Below, piece after piece: positions 6,659 to 14,128 of a DNA stretch of 23,768 bases. This stretch comes from a virus, in IMG/VR virus record IMGVR_UViG_3300030090_006326, positions 1 through 23,768 of that record; one strand, written 5' to 3'. The translations under genes and the position numbers were made by a program. Positions within the stretch are counted from its first letter, which is position 1, and the number at the start of each line of letters is the position of its first letter. Below the pieces are notes generated by a model. It searched no databases. It was not told where the DNA came from and saw nothing but the letters and a program-made list of their open reading frames with translations.

Positions 6659-7300
6659 ATGAATGATTCACAGAAAAACTATGATCGTACATTACCTCAA
6701 TTAGTCTCGTATCCACGTACCGGTAGTCATTGGGTACGATTAGTTTTAGAGCAGTATTTAGATGAGTACTGTCGCCCAACTACATTTTTTGATTGCGACA
6801 ATTATTGGGGGTATCATCTTCACGATCGAATTGTAGGTCAAGGAGATGAAGGAATTACCGGTAATTTCGACAAAGTAATATATTTATATCGTAATCCTGT
6901 AGATACTATATTCTCTCAATTAACATATGAAGGTATGAATTGGGAAGATACAGACAATGTTGAGCAAATAATAGAGGAATATTTTAATCATTTAGATAGG
7001 TGGTTATTTAACAACGAGGATATCAAAGACATTATTTTCGTTAAATACGAAGAATTAAAATCCGATACTGTACGTACTTTTAGCAAAATTTTAACATTTT
7101 TAAACCGTGAGGTTGATAAAAGCAAACTATCTAAGATTTGTGAAGAAACAAGTATCAAACAAACAAAGGAAAAAACCGCGTTTGATCAAAACATTATAAA
7201 CACCGATCACTTCAACGGAGATTATGAGGTCAAAAAGAAAAAATTCTATAAAAAATATAAAAAAATTATATTAGATGAATTTTCTGCAGTATGGGAATAG
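6659..7300 (+). CDS. PAPS-dependent sulfotransferase
   Basis: 213 residues. The 5'-phosphosulfate-binding loop SYPRTGSHWVR (17-27) and the 3'-phosphate segment KVIYLYRNPVDTIFSQ (72-87, with Arg78 and Ser86) are both present, the hallmark pair of sulfotransferase family 1 enzymes that use 3'-phosphoadenylyl sulfate. FVKYEELKSD is the usual following helix cap. It starts right after the fucosyltransferase stop and overlaps the next gene by 10 bases. Its position between fucosyltransferases suggests it sulfates a sugar of the same glycan, but the acceptor could be a nucleotide sugar or lipid. Sulfotransferases are uncommon in phages. Length is slightly under the usual 250-300. Confidence 0.85.
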   Translation: MNDSQKNYDRTLPQLVSYPRTGSHWVRLVLEQYLDEYCRPTTFFDCDNYWGYHLHDRIVGQGDEGITGNFDKVIYLYRNPVDTIFSQLTYEGMNWEDTDNVEQIIEEYFNHLDRWLFNNEDIKDIIFVKYEELKSDTVRTFSKILTFLNREVDKSKLSKICEETSIKQTKEKTAFDQNIINTDHFNGDYEVKKKKFYKKYKKIILDEFSAVWE

Positions 7301-8190
7301 TATATAATATTTGGGATCATGAAATTGCGCACTGTTCTAATTTAAAGGAAGCGGGTTTGCGCTGCGGTGTACGGGATAGCTCTATAGCAATTAATTACGA
7401 ACAAGATATTACATGGACAAAAAAGCAAGATAGTGCGGATGTTACCTTTTTTACTGATAGGTGTTTAGTTGAAAATATTATTGATAGGGTTGATAGTAAT
7501 ATAAAAGTTGGCTGGCTTGTTGAACCGCGCGCATATCATCCTTATTATTATAAAAGTGTAGAGTTACTTGAAAATAAATTAAACTTTATTTTTACACATG
7601 ATGATTATCTCTTACGTAAAAATCCTGATAAATATAAGTTTTTAGCAGCTGACTGGGTTTGTATAGAACAAGAATCTCATAGAGTACATACTAAGACTAA
7701 TTTATTATCTATGATTTATTCCAATAAAGGAGAGTTAGATCGTACTCTTCGTGGTCAGGTCGCTACAAAATATAAAGAAAAAATTAATTTGTTCGGCACC
7801 GGTACATCATCTGGTCAGCTTAATCTTAAATCCTTCTCTCTTAACCCTTATTGTTTTTCTATTGCTATGGAAAACAGTATTGCTACAAACTATTATACAG
7901 AAAAAATTATAGATTGTTTTATTACAGGTAATGTACCAATATATAGAGGGTGCAATAATATTGGAGAATTCTTTGATGAGAGAGGTATTATTACATTTAA
8001 TGAGATTGAAGAGTTAGATTGTATAATAGATGAGTTAACATTCTCCAAATATATGGACATGTTACCACATATTAATAAAAACTTTGAAATAGCAAAAAAA
8101 TACATTAACCCTGATAATCTTTTAAATAAATTCATAGTTGCATTAAGGTCAGACTCATCCTATAATACTAAAGATTATTTTATATGTTAA
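7291..8190 (+). CDS. GT10 family fucosyltransferase (alpha-1,3/1,4-type)
   Basis: 299 residues. The C-terminal half has the GT10 donor-binding motif: CFSIAMENS (188-196, Glu194-Asn195), YYTEKIIDCFITGNVPIYRG (201-220) and IGEFFD. This matches the F..xxEN....YxTEK...A...G..PIYWG signature of bacterial and animal GT10 enzymes. The N-terminal half, with GWLVEPRAYHP (74-84), is the acceptor domain and is poorly conserved in the family. No membrane anchor is seen. The start overlaps the sulfotransferase by 10 bases and the end overlaps the next gene by seven. A divergent paralogue lies at 12192, sharing the WL.EP segment. Confidence 0.82.
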   Translation: MGIVYNIWDHEIAHCSNLKEAGLRCGVRDSSIAINYEQDITWTKKQDSADVTFFTDRCLVENIIDRVDSNIKVGWLVEPRAYHPYYYKSVELLENKLNFIFTHDDYLLRKNPDKYKFLAADWVCIEQESHRVHTKTNLLSMIYSNKGELDRTLRGQVATKYKEKINLFGTGTSSGQLNLKSFSLNPYCFSIAMENSIATNYYTEKIIDCFITGNVPIYRGCNNIGEFFDERGIITFNEIEELDCIIDELTFSKYMDMLPHINKNFEIAKKYINPDNLLNKFIVALRSDSSYNTKDYFIC

Positions 8191-8759
8191 AAGAGGACGC
8201 AAGCACATTTGACTTTTGGTTTAATAACAACGAGTTTGATGAACACGATCAATTTGGTAGTAATTACTATGTAAATACATTCTATAAAGATATAGTTTTT
8301 AATTTAGATATTCCAAAAGAAGGTTATATAGTTGTTGCTGGTACAGCTCGTGGTGTGTCGTTTGATTTATTATGCGAAAAGTACGGTCGAGACAGATGTA
8401 TAGGGTTTGATTTATTTAACCCTTCTAATCACTCTAATATTCGTATTAAAAATTGTTATGAATTAGGGGAAAAGGATAATATACCTATCGCGTTTGCTCA
8501 CAACGACATTGGTAGCATGGTACATACCCCTGATCTTAAGATACATACCCATAAATGGTTTATTAATAACGCTGTACCTGGAGGTATTATATTAGGTAAT
8601 AATAATTTAAATCGCGCTAAATTTAAATTTGAAGATATTATGTCTGAAAACAATTTCACAAACTATCAATTTGTCGATTTGCCAAATAATTTAACTAAAA
8701 ATTTGCCATATTCCCGTATAGAGGGTTATATGTATTCTATAAAAAATGAAAGTACTTAA
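8184..8759 (+). CDS. Probable class I methyltransferase-like (Rossmann) protein
   Basis: 191 residues. YIVVAGTARGVSFDLL (48-63) looks like motif I of a SAM-dependent methyltransferase with a glycine-turn variant, and RCIGFDLFNPS (71-81) like the acidic motif II strand. NNAVPGGIILGNNN resembles the strand following motif V. The usual GxGxG is replaced by G-T-A-R-G, so cofactor binding is uncertain. It overlaps both neighbours by a few bases (8184-8190 and 8746-8759), in the operon between a GT10 and an oxygenase. It may methylate a sugar, or be a structural relative without catalysis. Confidence 0.5.
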   Translation: MLKEDASTFDFWFNNNEFDEHDQFGSNYYVNTFYKDIVFNLDIPKEGYIVVAGTARGVSFDLLCEKYGRDRCIGFDLFNPSNHSNIRIKNCYELGEKDNIPIAFAHNDIGSMVHTPDLKIHTHKWFINNAVPGGIILGNNNLNRAKFKFEDIMSENNFTNYQFVDLPNNLTKNLPYSRIEGYMYSIKNEST

Positions 8760-9390
8760 TTTTAACAAAGAAGAATATCCGTTTAAAGAGTTAGTAGAAG
8801 AACTTTACGATATAAAGCTGAACGAACTTGATGATAATTTAGATCATAAAGAAGGTACTGTTGGTGCAGATACAGATTCAGTTTGGCATAAAACATTTTA
8901 CAATAAAATAAGAGAAGGCTATCCAGATTTTGTTAGTTTATATAAAAAGTTTATACAAAATTTTCTCAAACCTCTATTTGTAGATGAAGAAAAACTTATT
9001 TACCAAAAATTGCCTTCCTTCAGGGTGTGTCAACCGGGTGGTAAAGCTGTGTATATACCTCATTACGATGGAGATGCATTACACAAACACCCACCAGGCG
9101 AAATTAATATTTTTATGCCGCTAACTAAAGCTTATGGTAATAATTCTATGTACTTAGAATCAATACCAGGGTTAGGAGACTTTAAATCAGTTGATTTAGA
9201 TTACGGTAATGTGCTAATGTTTTATGGTAACAGACAAAGGCATTTTAACAAATATAATGATACAGGAAAAACTCGGTGTAGTTTTGATTTCAGAGTAATA
9301 CCGCCTGTGAATTACGACGAATCTTATGATTTAGAGAGTGCCACTATGAAAAACAAATTCGCCATCGGTGGTTATTACGATATTGTATAA
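8746..9390 (+). CDS. 2-oxoglutarate/Fe(II)-dependent oxygenase (StrG-like)
   Basis: 214 residues. The facial triad is visible: HYD at 106-108 (His106, Asp108) and His166 in GNRQRHFNKY. Arg177 in TRCSFDFRVIP is the expected 2-oxoglutarate ligand ten to eleven residues later. FRVCQPGGKAVYIPHYDGD (92-110), NIFMPLTKAYGNN (121-133) and YGNVLMFYG (153-161) make the double-stranded beta-helix core. The pattern recalls StrG-type oxygenases next to streptomycin sugar genes, from memory. It would hydroxylate or oxidise a small substrate, perhaps a sugar or lipid carried by this operon. The start overlaps the previous gene by 14 bases and the stop shares a base with the next (TAATG). Confidence 0.75.
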   Translation: MKVLNFNKEEYPFKELVEELYDIKLNELDDNLDHKEGTVGADTDSVWHKTFYNKIREGYPDFVSLYKKFIQNFLKPLFVDEEKLIYQKLPSFRVCQPGGKAVYIPHYDGDALHKHPPGEINIFMPLTKAYGNNSMYLESIPGLGDFKSVDLDYGNVLMFYGNRQRHFNKYNDTGKTRCSFDFRVIPPVNYDESYDLESATMKNKFAIGGYYDIV

Positions 9391-10070
9391 TGTTTACTGA
9401 TCTAAATGATGTAATACCGGGTCTTAATAAAGAAGGTTATGATATACAAGACCCGTGGGACGTGGTTGATGCGTTTGAAGATAAAATTGCGAAATTTGCT
9501 GGTAGTAAATATGCAGTATCTGTAGATAGTTGTACTAACGCTATGTTTCTGTGCTTGAAGTATTTGAAAGCAAAAGGATATATTAGATTACCAAAAAAAA
9601 CTTATTTATCAGTTCCTGGATTAGTAATTCATGCTGGTTGCAAAATTATTTTTGAAGACAAAGAATGGTCTGGGGTATACTCATTAGATCCTTTCCCGGT
9701 TGTAGATAGTGCTACAAGATTTACAGAAAATATGTATGTCAAAGGTACGTTTCAGTGCTTATCTTTTCATATTAGAAAAATATTACCTATAGCGAAAGGG
9801 GGTATGATATTAACAGATAATAAAAACGCTGTAGAGTGGTTCAAACTCGCTCGATATGAAGGTAGAAATAATCGCGTACCACATGATTCTATAGATGATA
9901 TTGATATGATTGGCTGGAATTTCTACATGCCTCCAGAACAAGCAGCAAGAGGTATAGAGCTATTTAATAATTTACCTAAAGTAAATAAAGACTCTGGCGG
10001 TTCGTGGAAGTATACAGATCTCTCAAACTATTCAGCGTGGAAAGATCACGTGTATACAAGTAAATACTAG
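9390..10070 (+). CDS. Half-length DegT/DnrJ/EryC1/StrS aminotransferase-like protein
   Basis: 226 residues against about 370-400 for the family. It keeps the large PLP domain: KYAVSVDSCTNAMFLCLKY (40-58), PVVDSATRF (103-111, Asp106 stacking the cofactor), CLSFHIRKILPIAKGG (123-138) with Lys130 in the place of the PLP lysine, and IGWNFYMPPEQAARGIELF (174-192). The small C-terminal domain is missing. The frame reaches a normal stop and then the next gene starts two bases later, so this is not an obvious recent frameshift. DegT enzymes make amino sugars on nucleotide carriers. Without the C-terminal domain it may have lost activity, or act with the ColD-like protein at 10965; that is speculation. 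Confidence 0.7.
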   Translation: MFTDLNDVIPGLNKEGYDIQDPWDVVDAFEDKIAKFAGSKYAVSVDSCTNAMFLCLKYLKAKGYIRLPKKTYLSVPGLVIHAGCKIIFEDKEWSGVYSLDPFPVVDSATRFTENMYVKGTFQCLSFHIRKILPIAKGGMILTDNKNAVEWFKLARYEGRNNRVPHDSIDDIDMIGWNFYMPPEQAARGIELFNNLPKVNKDSGGSWKYTDLSNYSAWKDHVYTSKY

Positions 10071-10072
10071 AA

Positions 10073-10978
10073 ATGAAAAAAGTATTAGTTACTGGAGGTA
10101 CTGGATTAGTAGGTACAGCCATTGAAGCTGACATAAAAGTTGGCACTAAAGAGGCAGATTTAAGGGATTGGGATCAAACAAATAAACTTATTGAAAACCA
10201 CAAACCAACTCACGTGGTTCATACTGCCGCAAGAGTCGGTGGTGTTGGTGGGAACATGCGAGCTAAAGGAGAGTTTTATTATGACAATATCAGAATTAAC
10301 ACTAATGTATTAGAGTCGTGTAGAATTAACAATGTAGAAAAGGTTGTCTCAATACTATCTACATGTATTTTTCCTGATAAAGTTGAATACCCTCTTACAG
10401 AGAAAAAAATTCATTTAGGTGCCCCGCATAAGTCGAATTATGGTTATGCTTATGCTAAAAGGATGCTAGATGTACAGACTGAAGTATATAGAGAACAATA
10501 TAATGTTAACTATACATGTGTAGTACCCACAAATATATATGGACCTAATGATAATTTTGATATTGATAATGGTCATGTATTACCGTCATTAATACACAAG
10601 TGTTATATCGCTAAACAAAACAATACAAATTTAGAGGTGTGGGGCTCTGGTGAGCCTTTACGAGAGTTTATATACAGTAAGGATATAGGAAAACTAATTA
10701 ATTGGGCGTTAGATAATTATGATGACCCAGAGTCAATTATTTTTTCTACATCTCACGAGATTTCTATTAAAGATGTAGTTGGTTTAATAGTTGACGCTAT
10801 GGGTTTTACAGGGAAAGTAATATTTGATACAACGAAGCCAGAGGGTCAATTTAGAAAGCCATCTGACAATTCAAAATTATTATCTCTTCTACCAGATTTT
10901 AAATTCACACCTATAGATGTTGGTATAAAAGAAACAGTAGAATGGTTTACTAATAATTTTGATAATGCCAGAAAATAA
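10073..10978 (+). CDS. fcl: GDP-L-fucose synthase (GFUS/Fcl type)
   Basis: 301 residues. Converts GDP-4-keto-6-deoxy-D-mannose to GDP-L-fucose by epimerisation at C3/C5 and NADPH reduction at C4. Marks: VTGGTGLVG (6-14) binds NADP; ARVGGVGGN (53-61); SILSTCIFPDK (93-103, Cys98 as the epimerase cysteine); YGYAYAKR (123-130), whose YxxxK pair is Tyr125 and Lys129; and GHVLPSLIHK (167-176, His168). The C-terminus (FDTTKPEGQFRKPSDNSK, then KETVEWFTNNFDNARK) closely recalls animal GFUS/FX, more than E. coli Fcl. The enzyme of the dideoxy sugar colitose, ColC, is a homologue, so that alternative is not excluded. Next gene overlaps by 14 bases. Confidence 0.85.
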   Translation: MKKVLVTGGTGLVGTAIEADIKVGTKEADLRDWDQTNKLIENHKPTHVVHTAARVGGVGGNMRAKGEFYYDNIRINTNVLESCRINNVEKVVSILSTCIFPDKVEYPLTEKKIHLGAPHKSNYGYAYAKRMLDVQTEVYREQYNVNYTCVVPTNIYGPNDNFDIDNGHVLPSLIHKCYIAKQNNTNLEVWGSGEPLREFIYSKDIGKLINWALDNYDDPESIIFSTSHEISIKDVVGLIVDAMGFTGKVIFDTTKPEGQFRKPSDNSKLLSLLPDFKFTPIDVGIKETVEWFTNNFDNARK

Positions 10979-12158
10979 AATTAGCCTTGTTAGTGACACT
11001 ATCGATAGACAAGATATAGATAGTCTAATCGAGTGGTTGTCTCAAGAACCATTGCCCCGTCTAACTAAAGGAGATCTCACCAAAAAGTTAGAAGACAACT
11101 GGGCTAAAAAGATAGGTACGAAGTATAGTGTGTATGTAAACTCTGGTTCTTCTGCTATTTTATTAATGTTAGCCGCTTTAAAGTATATGAGCGAAGATAA
11201 ACCTACGTCATATACTCGTTTAAAAAACAACAAAGTTGTTGTACCTAATTTAAGCTGGGCAACAGATGTATCTACCCCTCACTTATTAGGTTATGATGTT
11301 ACGTTAGTTGATTGTAATCTGGATAATTTAAGTGTAGACTTAGAAGAATTAGAAAAAGTATTTATAGAGCAAGACCCCGCAGTATTTCTTTTAGTTTCTG
11401 TGTTAGGTTTTGTACCAGATATGGCCGAGATAGTTCGACTGTGTAGTAAATACAACGTTATATTATTAGAGGATGTTTGTGAATCTATGGGGTCTGAAAG
11501 TAATAATAGAATGCTAGGACAATTTGGTTTAAGTTCCTGTTTTTCGTTATTTTTCGGTCATCATTTATCGACAATAGAAGGTGGTTTTATTAATACACAT
11601 AACGAAGAATTATATAACTTATTAGTTAGCTTAAGAAGTCATGGTTGGGATCGAGACTGTACTGCAAGTTATCAAACTAAATGGAGAAAAGAATATGAGG
11701 TGGATGAATTTTCAAGTTTGTATACATTTTTTTATCCAGGGTTTAATGTACGCAGTACTGACCTACAAGCATATCTTGGTTTAAGACAAATAGAAAAATT
11801 AGATTGCTACAAATTAACTCGTAATCACAATTATAAGTTGTATAAAAAGTTTATTACTAATAACAAATTAAACTTAGAAGAAAAAAATCAAGATTTTATC
11901 TCTAATTTTGCGTATCCTGTTGTTGCAGAAAATAGAAAAGATATAGTACGTAGATTAAAAGACAATAATATTGAAGTAAGGCCTTTAATTGCAGGAGCAA
12001 TGCATCAAAAACCGTTCGTGAAAAAATATTTAAAAGACCAAGCATGTAAAACATTTCCGAACTGCGAGTTATTAGATAAAGAAGGTTTCTATATACCTAA
12101 TCATCCGTTTTTATCGGAAGCAGATATTAAATTTATAGCAGATATAGTAAATGAATAA
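10965..12158 (+). CDS. DegT-family 3-dehydratase-like protein with His in place of the PLP lysine (ColD/RfbH-like)
   Basis: 397 residues from the ATG at 10965 (a TTG two codons earlier, at 10959, is a weaker start). PLP-fold marks: VNSGSSAILL (58-67), PNLSWATDVS (94-103), LLEDVCESMGS (167-177) with cofactor Asp170, and SLFFGHHLSTIEGGFIN (194-210). In aminotransferases the lysine Schiff base is at the position of His199. The HH-S-T-x-EGG variant is that of ColD, the GDP-4-keto-6-deoxymannose 3-dehydratase of colitose synthesis, and a similar HH occurs in RfbH. It may therefore remove the 3-hydroxyl of a 4-keto-6-deoxy sugar using PMP and glutamate. Full length, unlike the gene at 9390. Confidence 0.75.
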   Translation: MPENKISLVSDTIDRQDIDSLIEWLSQEPLPRLTKGDLTKKLEDNWAKKIGTKYSVYVNSGSSAILLMLAALKYMSEDKPTSYTRLKNNKVVVPNLSWATDVSTPHLLGYDVTLVDCNLDNLSVDLEELEKVFIEQDPAVFLLVSVLGFVPDMAEIVRLCSKYNVILLEDVCESMGSESNNRMLGQFGLSSCFSLFFGHHLSTIEGGFINTHNEELYNLLVSLRSHGWDRDCTASYQTKWRKEYEVDEFSSLYTFFYPGFNVRSTDLQAYLGLRQIEKLDCYKLTRNHNYKLYKKFITNNKLNLEEKNQDFISNFAYPVVAENRKDIVRRLKDNNIEVRPLIAGAMHQKPFVKKYLKDQACKTFPNCELLDKEGFYIPNHPFLSEADIKFIADIVNE

Positions 12159-12207
12159 AAAATCAAATAATCACGATATTATACCTAAAGAATGGATAAT
12201 CGTATAA
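12151..12207 (+). pseudogene. Relic of a GT11 fucosyltransferase C-terminus
   Basis: An 18-codon frame starting eight bases before the stop of the ColD-like gene encodes NNHDIIPKEWIIV at its end. The neighbouring GT11 at 5858 ends KDIIPQQWILI, also right at its stop codon. DIIP..WI matches at both ends, and the DNA shares GATAT, ATACCT and AATGGA in register. This looks like the last few codons of a second, mostly deleted GT11 gene, or a recombination scar. Chance similarity of ten residues cannot be excluded. The GT10 start at 12192 lies inside it. Confidence 0.45.
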
Positions 12208-12995
12208 AAATTAGATTAATAGATAAGACCTTTTCACATTGTGAATTTAGTAATAACCCAATCCCTATTATTAATAAATCAAAATTTATTGAGTGGGTTA
12301 GGGAAGATAGTGATAACGAATTAGTTGTCTATACTGATAGTTATATCAAACTAATTAATTCTACAAATTCGATAGCTTGGTTATTAGAGCCTGAAGAAAC
12401 AAAGGCTGCAGGATATAGATTCGTAAGAGAAAATTTTAAAAAATTCTCTTCCGTATGGACGTGGGATAAAGTTTTATTAGAAACAATACCTAATACTGTT
12501 TTCTACCCAGTCGGTGGGTGTTGGATAGAGCCTAAAGATAGAGTAGTTCATAAAAAAACTAAATTAACTTCTATGATATTTTCTAAGAAAAAAAAATTAC
12601 CAGGCCATATTTTACGACATAAAATATTTGATAATTTTCATGATAAAATAATTTATTTTCAAAAAATAAAAAACAAAATAGAAGGATTAAAACATTTTAT
12701 GTTTCATGTTGTAGTAGAGAGTGTAAAAAAAGATTTTTATTTTACTGAAAAATTAATAGACTCGTTTATTACAGGAACTATACCTGTATATTGGGGTTGC
12801 CCATCAATTTGCAATTTTTTTAATACCGACGGTATGATTATCTTTAATGACATTAATGAATTAAACCAAAAATTAGAAATGTGCACCAAAGAGACATATT
12901 ATAACAAACTACCCGCTGTATTAGAGAACTACGAATTAGCAAAAAAGTATGTTCTCGCTGAAGATTGGATATACAACAATATCTTACATAAATAA
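12192..12995 (+). CDS. GT10-like fucosyltransferase, divergent
   Basis: 267 residues. MFHVVVESV (170-178) followed by FYFTEKLIDSFITGTIPVYWG (182-202) and ICNFFN is the GT10 donor motif. The usual Glu-Asn pair is Glu176-Ser177 here. SIAWLLEPEE (60-69) aligns with GWLVEPRA of the first GT10. Upstream 30-110 is the variable acceptor domain. Its Lys-rich, A-rich stretch around 12590-12670 gives very AT-rich codons. It uses GDP-fucose most likely, or GDP-colitose if the ColD-like gene works. Five bases after its stop comes the gmd start. Confidence 0.7.
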   Translation: MDNRIKIRLIDKTFSHCEFSNNPIPIINKSKFIEWVREDSDNELVVYTDSYIKLINSTNSIAWLLEPEETKAAGYRFVRENFKKFSSVWTWDKVLLETIPNTVFYPVGGCWIEPKDRVVHKKTKLTSMIFSKKKKLPGHILRHKIFDNFHDKIIYFQKIKNKIEGLKHFMFHVVVESVKKDFYFTEKLIDSFITGTIPVYWGCPSICNFFNTDGMIIFNDINELNQKLEMCTKETYYNKLPAVLENYELAKKYVLAEDWIYNNILHK

Positions 12996-12999
12996 CAAA

Positions 13000-13965
13000 G
13001 TGAAGACTGCATTAATTACAGGTATTACTGGGCAAGATGGTTCTTATTTAGCGGAGTTATTGTTAAATAAGGGGTACGATGTGTGGGGTACTTTACGTAG
13101 ACATTCCACACCGCAAAATCAAACCGCAAGAATAGATCATATTTTCAGTAGATTAAAACTTGTATACGCTGATTTAACTGATTTTTCCTCGTTGATACAA
13201 GCTATTAAGAAGAGTCAGCCTGATGAAATTTATAATTTAGCAGCTCAATCCCACGTACGTATAAGTTTCGATCAACCTGTATTTACAGGTAATGTGACAG
13301 GTCTAGGTACTTTGAACATGCTAGAAGCAATCCGTCTTATTAACCCTAAAATTAAAATGTACCAAGCATCTTCTAGCGAAATGTTTGGTAACAGTATAGA
13401 CGCGGATGGTTATCAGCGAGAGACTACACCGTTAATACCTGTGTCTCCGTATGGTTGCGCTAAAGTTTACTCTTATAATATATGTAACAACTATAAAAAC
13501 AGTTACAATATGTTTATTAGTAATGGTATTTTATTTAACCATGAATCCCCACGCCGCGGTATAAATTTTGTTACTAATAAAGTAGTAAAGTCTGCTGTCG
13601 ATATTAAGAAAGGCTTAATAGACACTCTCCCTATGGGTAATTTAGAAGCTACGAGAGATTGGGGTCATGCAAAAGATTATGTCCAAGCTATGTGGTTAAT
13701 GCTCCAACAAGACAAACCTGATAATTTCGTTTGCGCAACAGGTATTTCTCACTCCGTAGGGGAGTTAATTAAGTATGTATTTGGTAAGCTTGGATTAGAT
13801 TGGTCAGAGTATATTACTCAAGATGAGAAGTTTTTGCGACCAGAAGAGTTAACTGACCTCAAAGGAGATTCTAGTAAGGCGCGAAAAATTTTAGGTTGGA
13901 AATCAGAATATACTTTTGAAACTATGCTCGATGAAATGATAGATTTTTGGTTAAATGAAAGATAA
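13000..13965 (+). CDS. gmd: GDP-mannose 4,6-dehydratase
   Basis: 321 residues from GTG 13000; a frame opening at 12949 would overlap the previous gene and add residues the family lacks. Converts GDP-D-mannose to GDP-4-keto-6-deoxy-D-mannose, the first committed step to GDP-fucose. TALITGITGQDGSYLAELL (3-21) is the NADP loop. NLAAQSHV (79-86), YQASSSEMFGN (121-131, Ser124-126 and Glu127), PYGCAKVYSYN (150-160, Tyr151 and Lys155) and FNHESPRRG (179-187) are as in Gmd. It supplies the fucose synthase at 10073 and possibly the ColD-like protein. The last 11 bases overlap the zinc-ribbon miniprotein. Confidence 0.9.
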   Translation: MKTALITGITGQDGSYLAELLLNKGYDVWGTLRRHSTPQNQTARIDHIFSRLKLVYADLTDFSSLIQAIKKSQPDEIYNLAAQSHVRISFDQPVFTGNVTGLGTLNMLEAIRLINPKIKMYQASSSEMFGNSIDADGYQRETTPLIPVSPYGCAKVYSYNICNNYKNSYNMFISNGILFNHESPRRGINFVTNKVVKSAVDIKKGLIDTLPMGNLEATRDWGHAKDYVQAMWLMLQQDKPDNFVCATGISHSVGELIKYVFGKLGLDWSEYITQDEKFLRPEELTDLKGDSSKARKILGWKSEYTFETMLDEMIDFWLNER

Positions 13966-14128
13966 GTGTGTTATATGCGATACAGATACTCAATATGATG
14001 AATTTACTCATATTGATATGAGATATTATTATATAGAGGGTTGCGGTCAGTTATGCCCTAAGTGTTATAACGATACATATGAAAGTAGCAGCGACAATAC
14101 CTATAAAGAGCAATTCGACGAGAGTTAA
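13955..14128 (+). CDS. Small zinc-ribbon protein (57 aa)
   Basis: This frame overlaps the end of gmd by 11 bases and the start of the CMP-sugar synthetase by 50. Its 57 residues have two CxxC pairs: C-V-I-C at 5-8 and C-P-K-C at 34-37, with MRYYYIEGCGQLC leading into the second. That spacing (26 residues between pairs) suits a single zinc ribbon. Similar CxxC...YYVEGxGQLC proteins are, from memory, widespread hypotheticals in marine phages. The frame uses a different register from both neighbours, yet the cysteine order is coherent, so I take it as real. Nucleic acid or protein binding is possible; function unknown. Confidence 0.65.
   Translation: MKDKCVICDTDTQYDEFTHIDMRYYYIEGCGQLCPKCYNDTYESSSDNTYKEQFDES

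Noticed and set aside
7893-8135. Leftward open frame of 80 codons
   Set aside because: Lies opposite the conserved GT10 donor domain.
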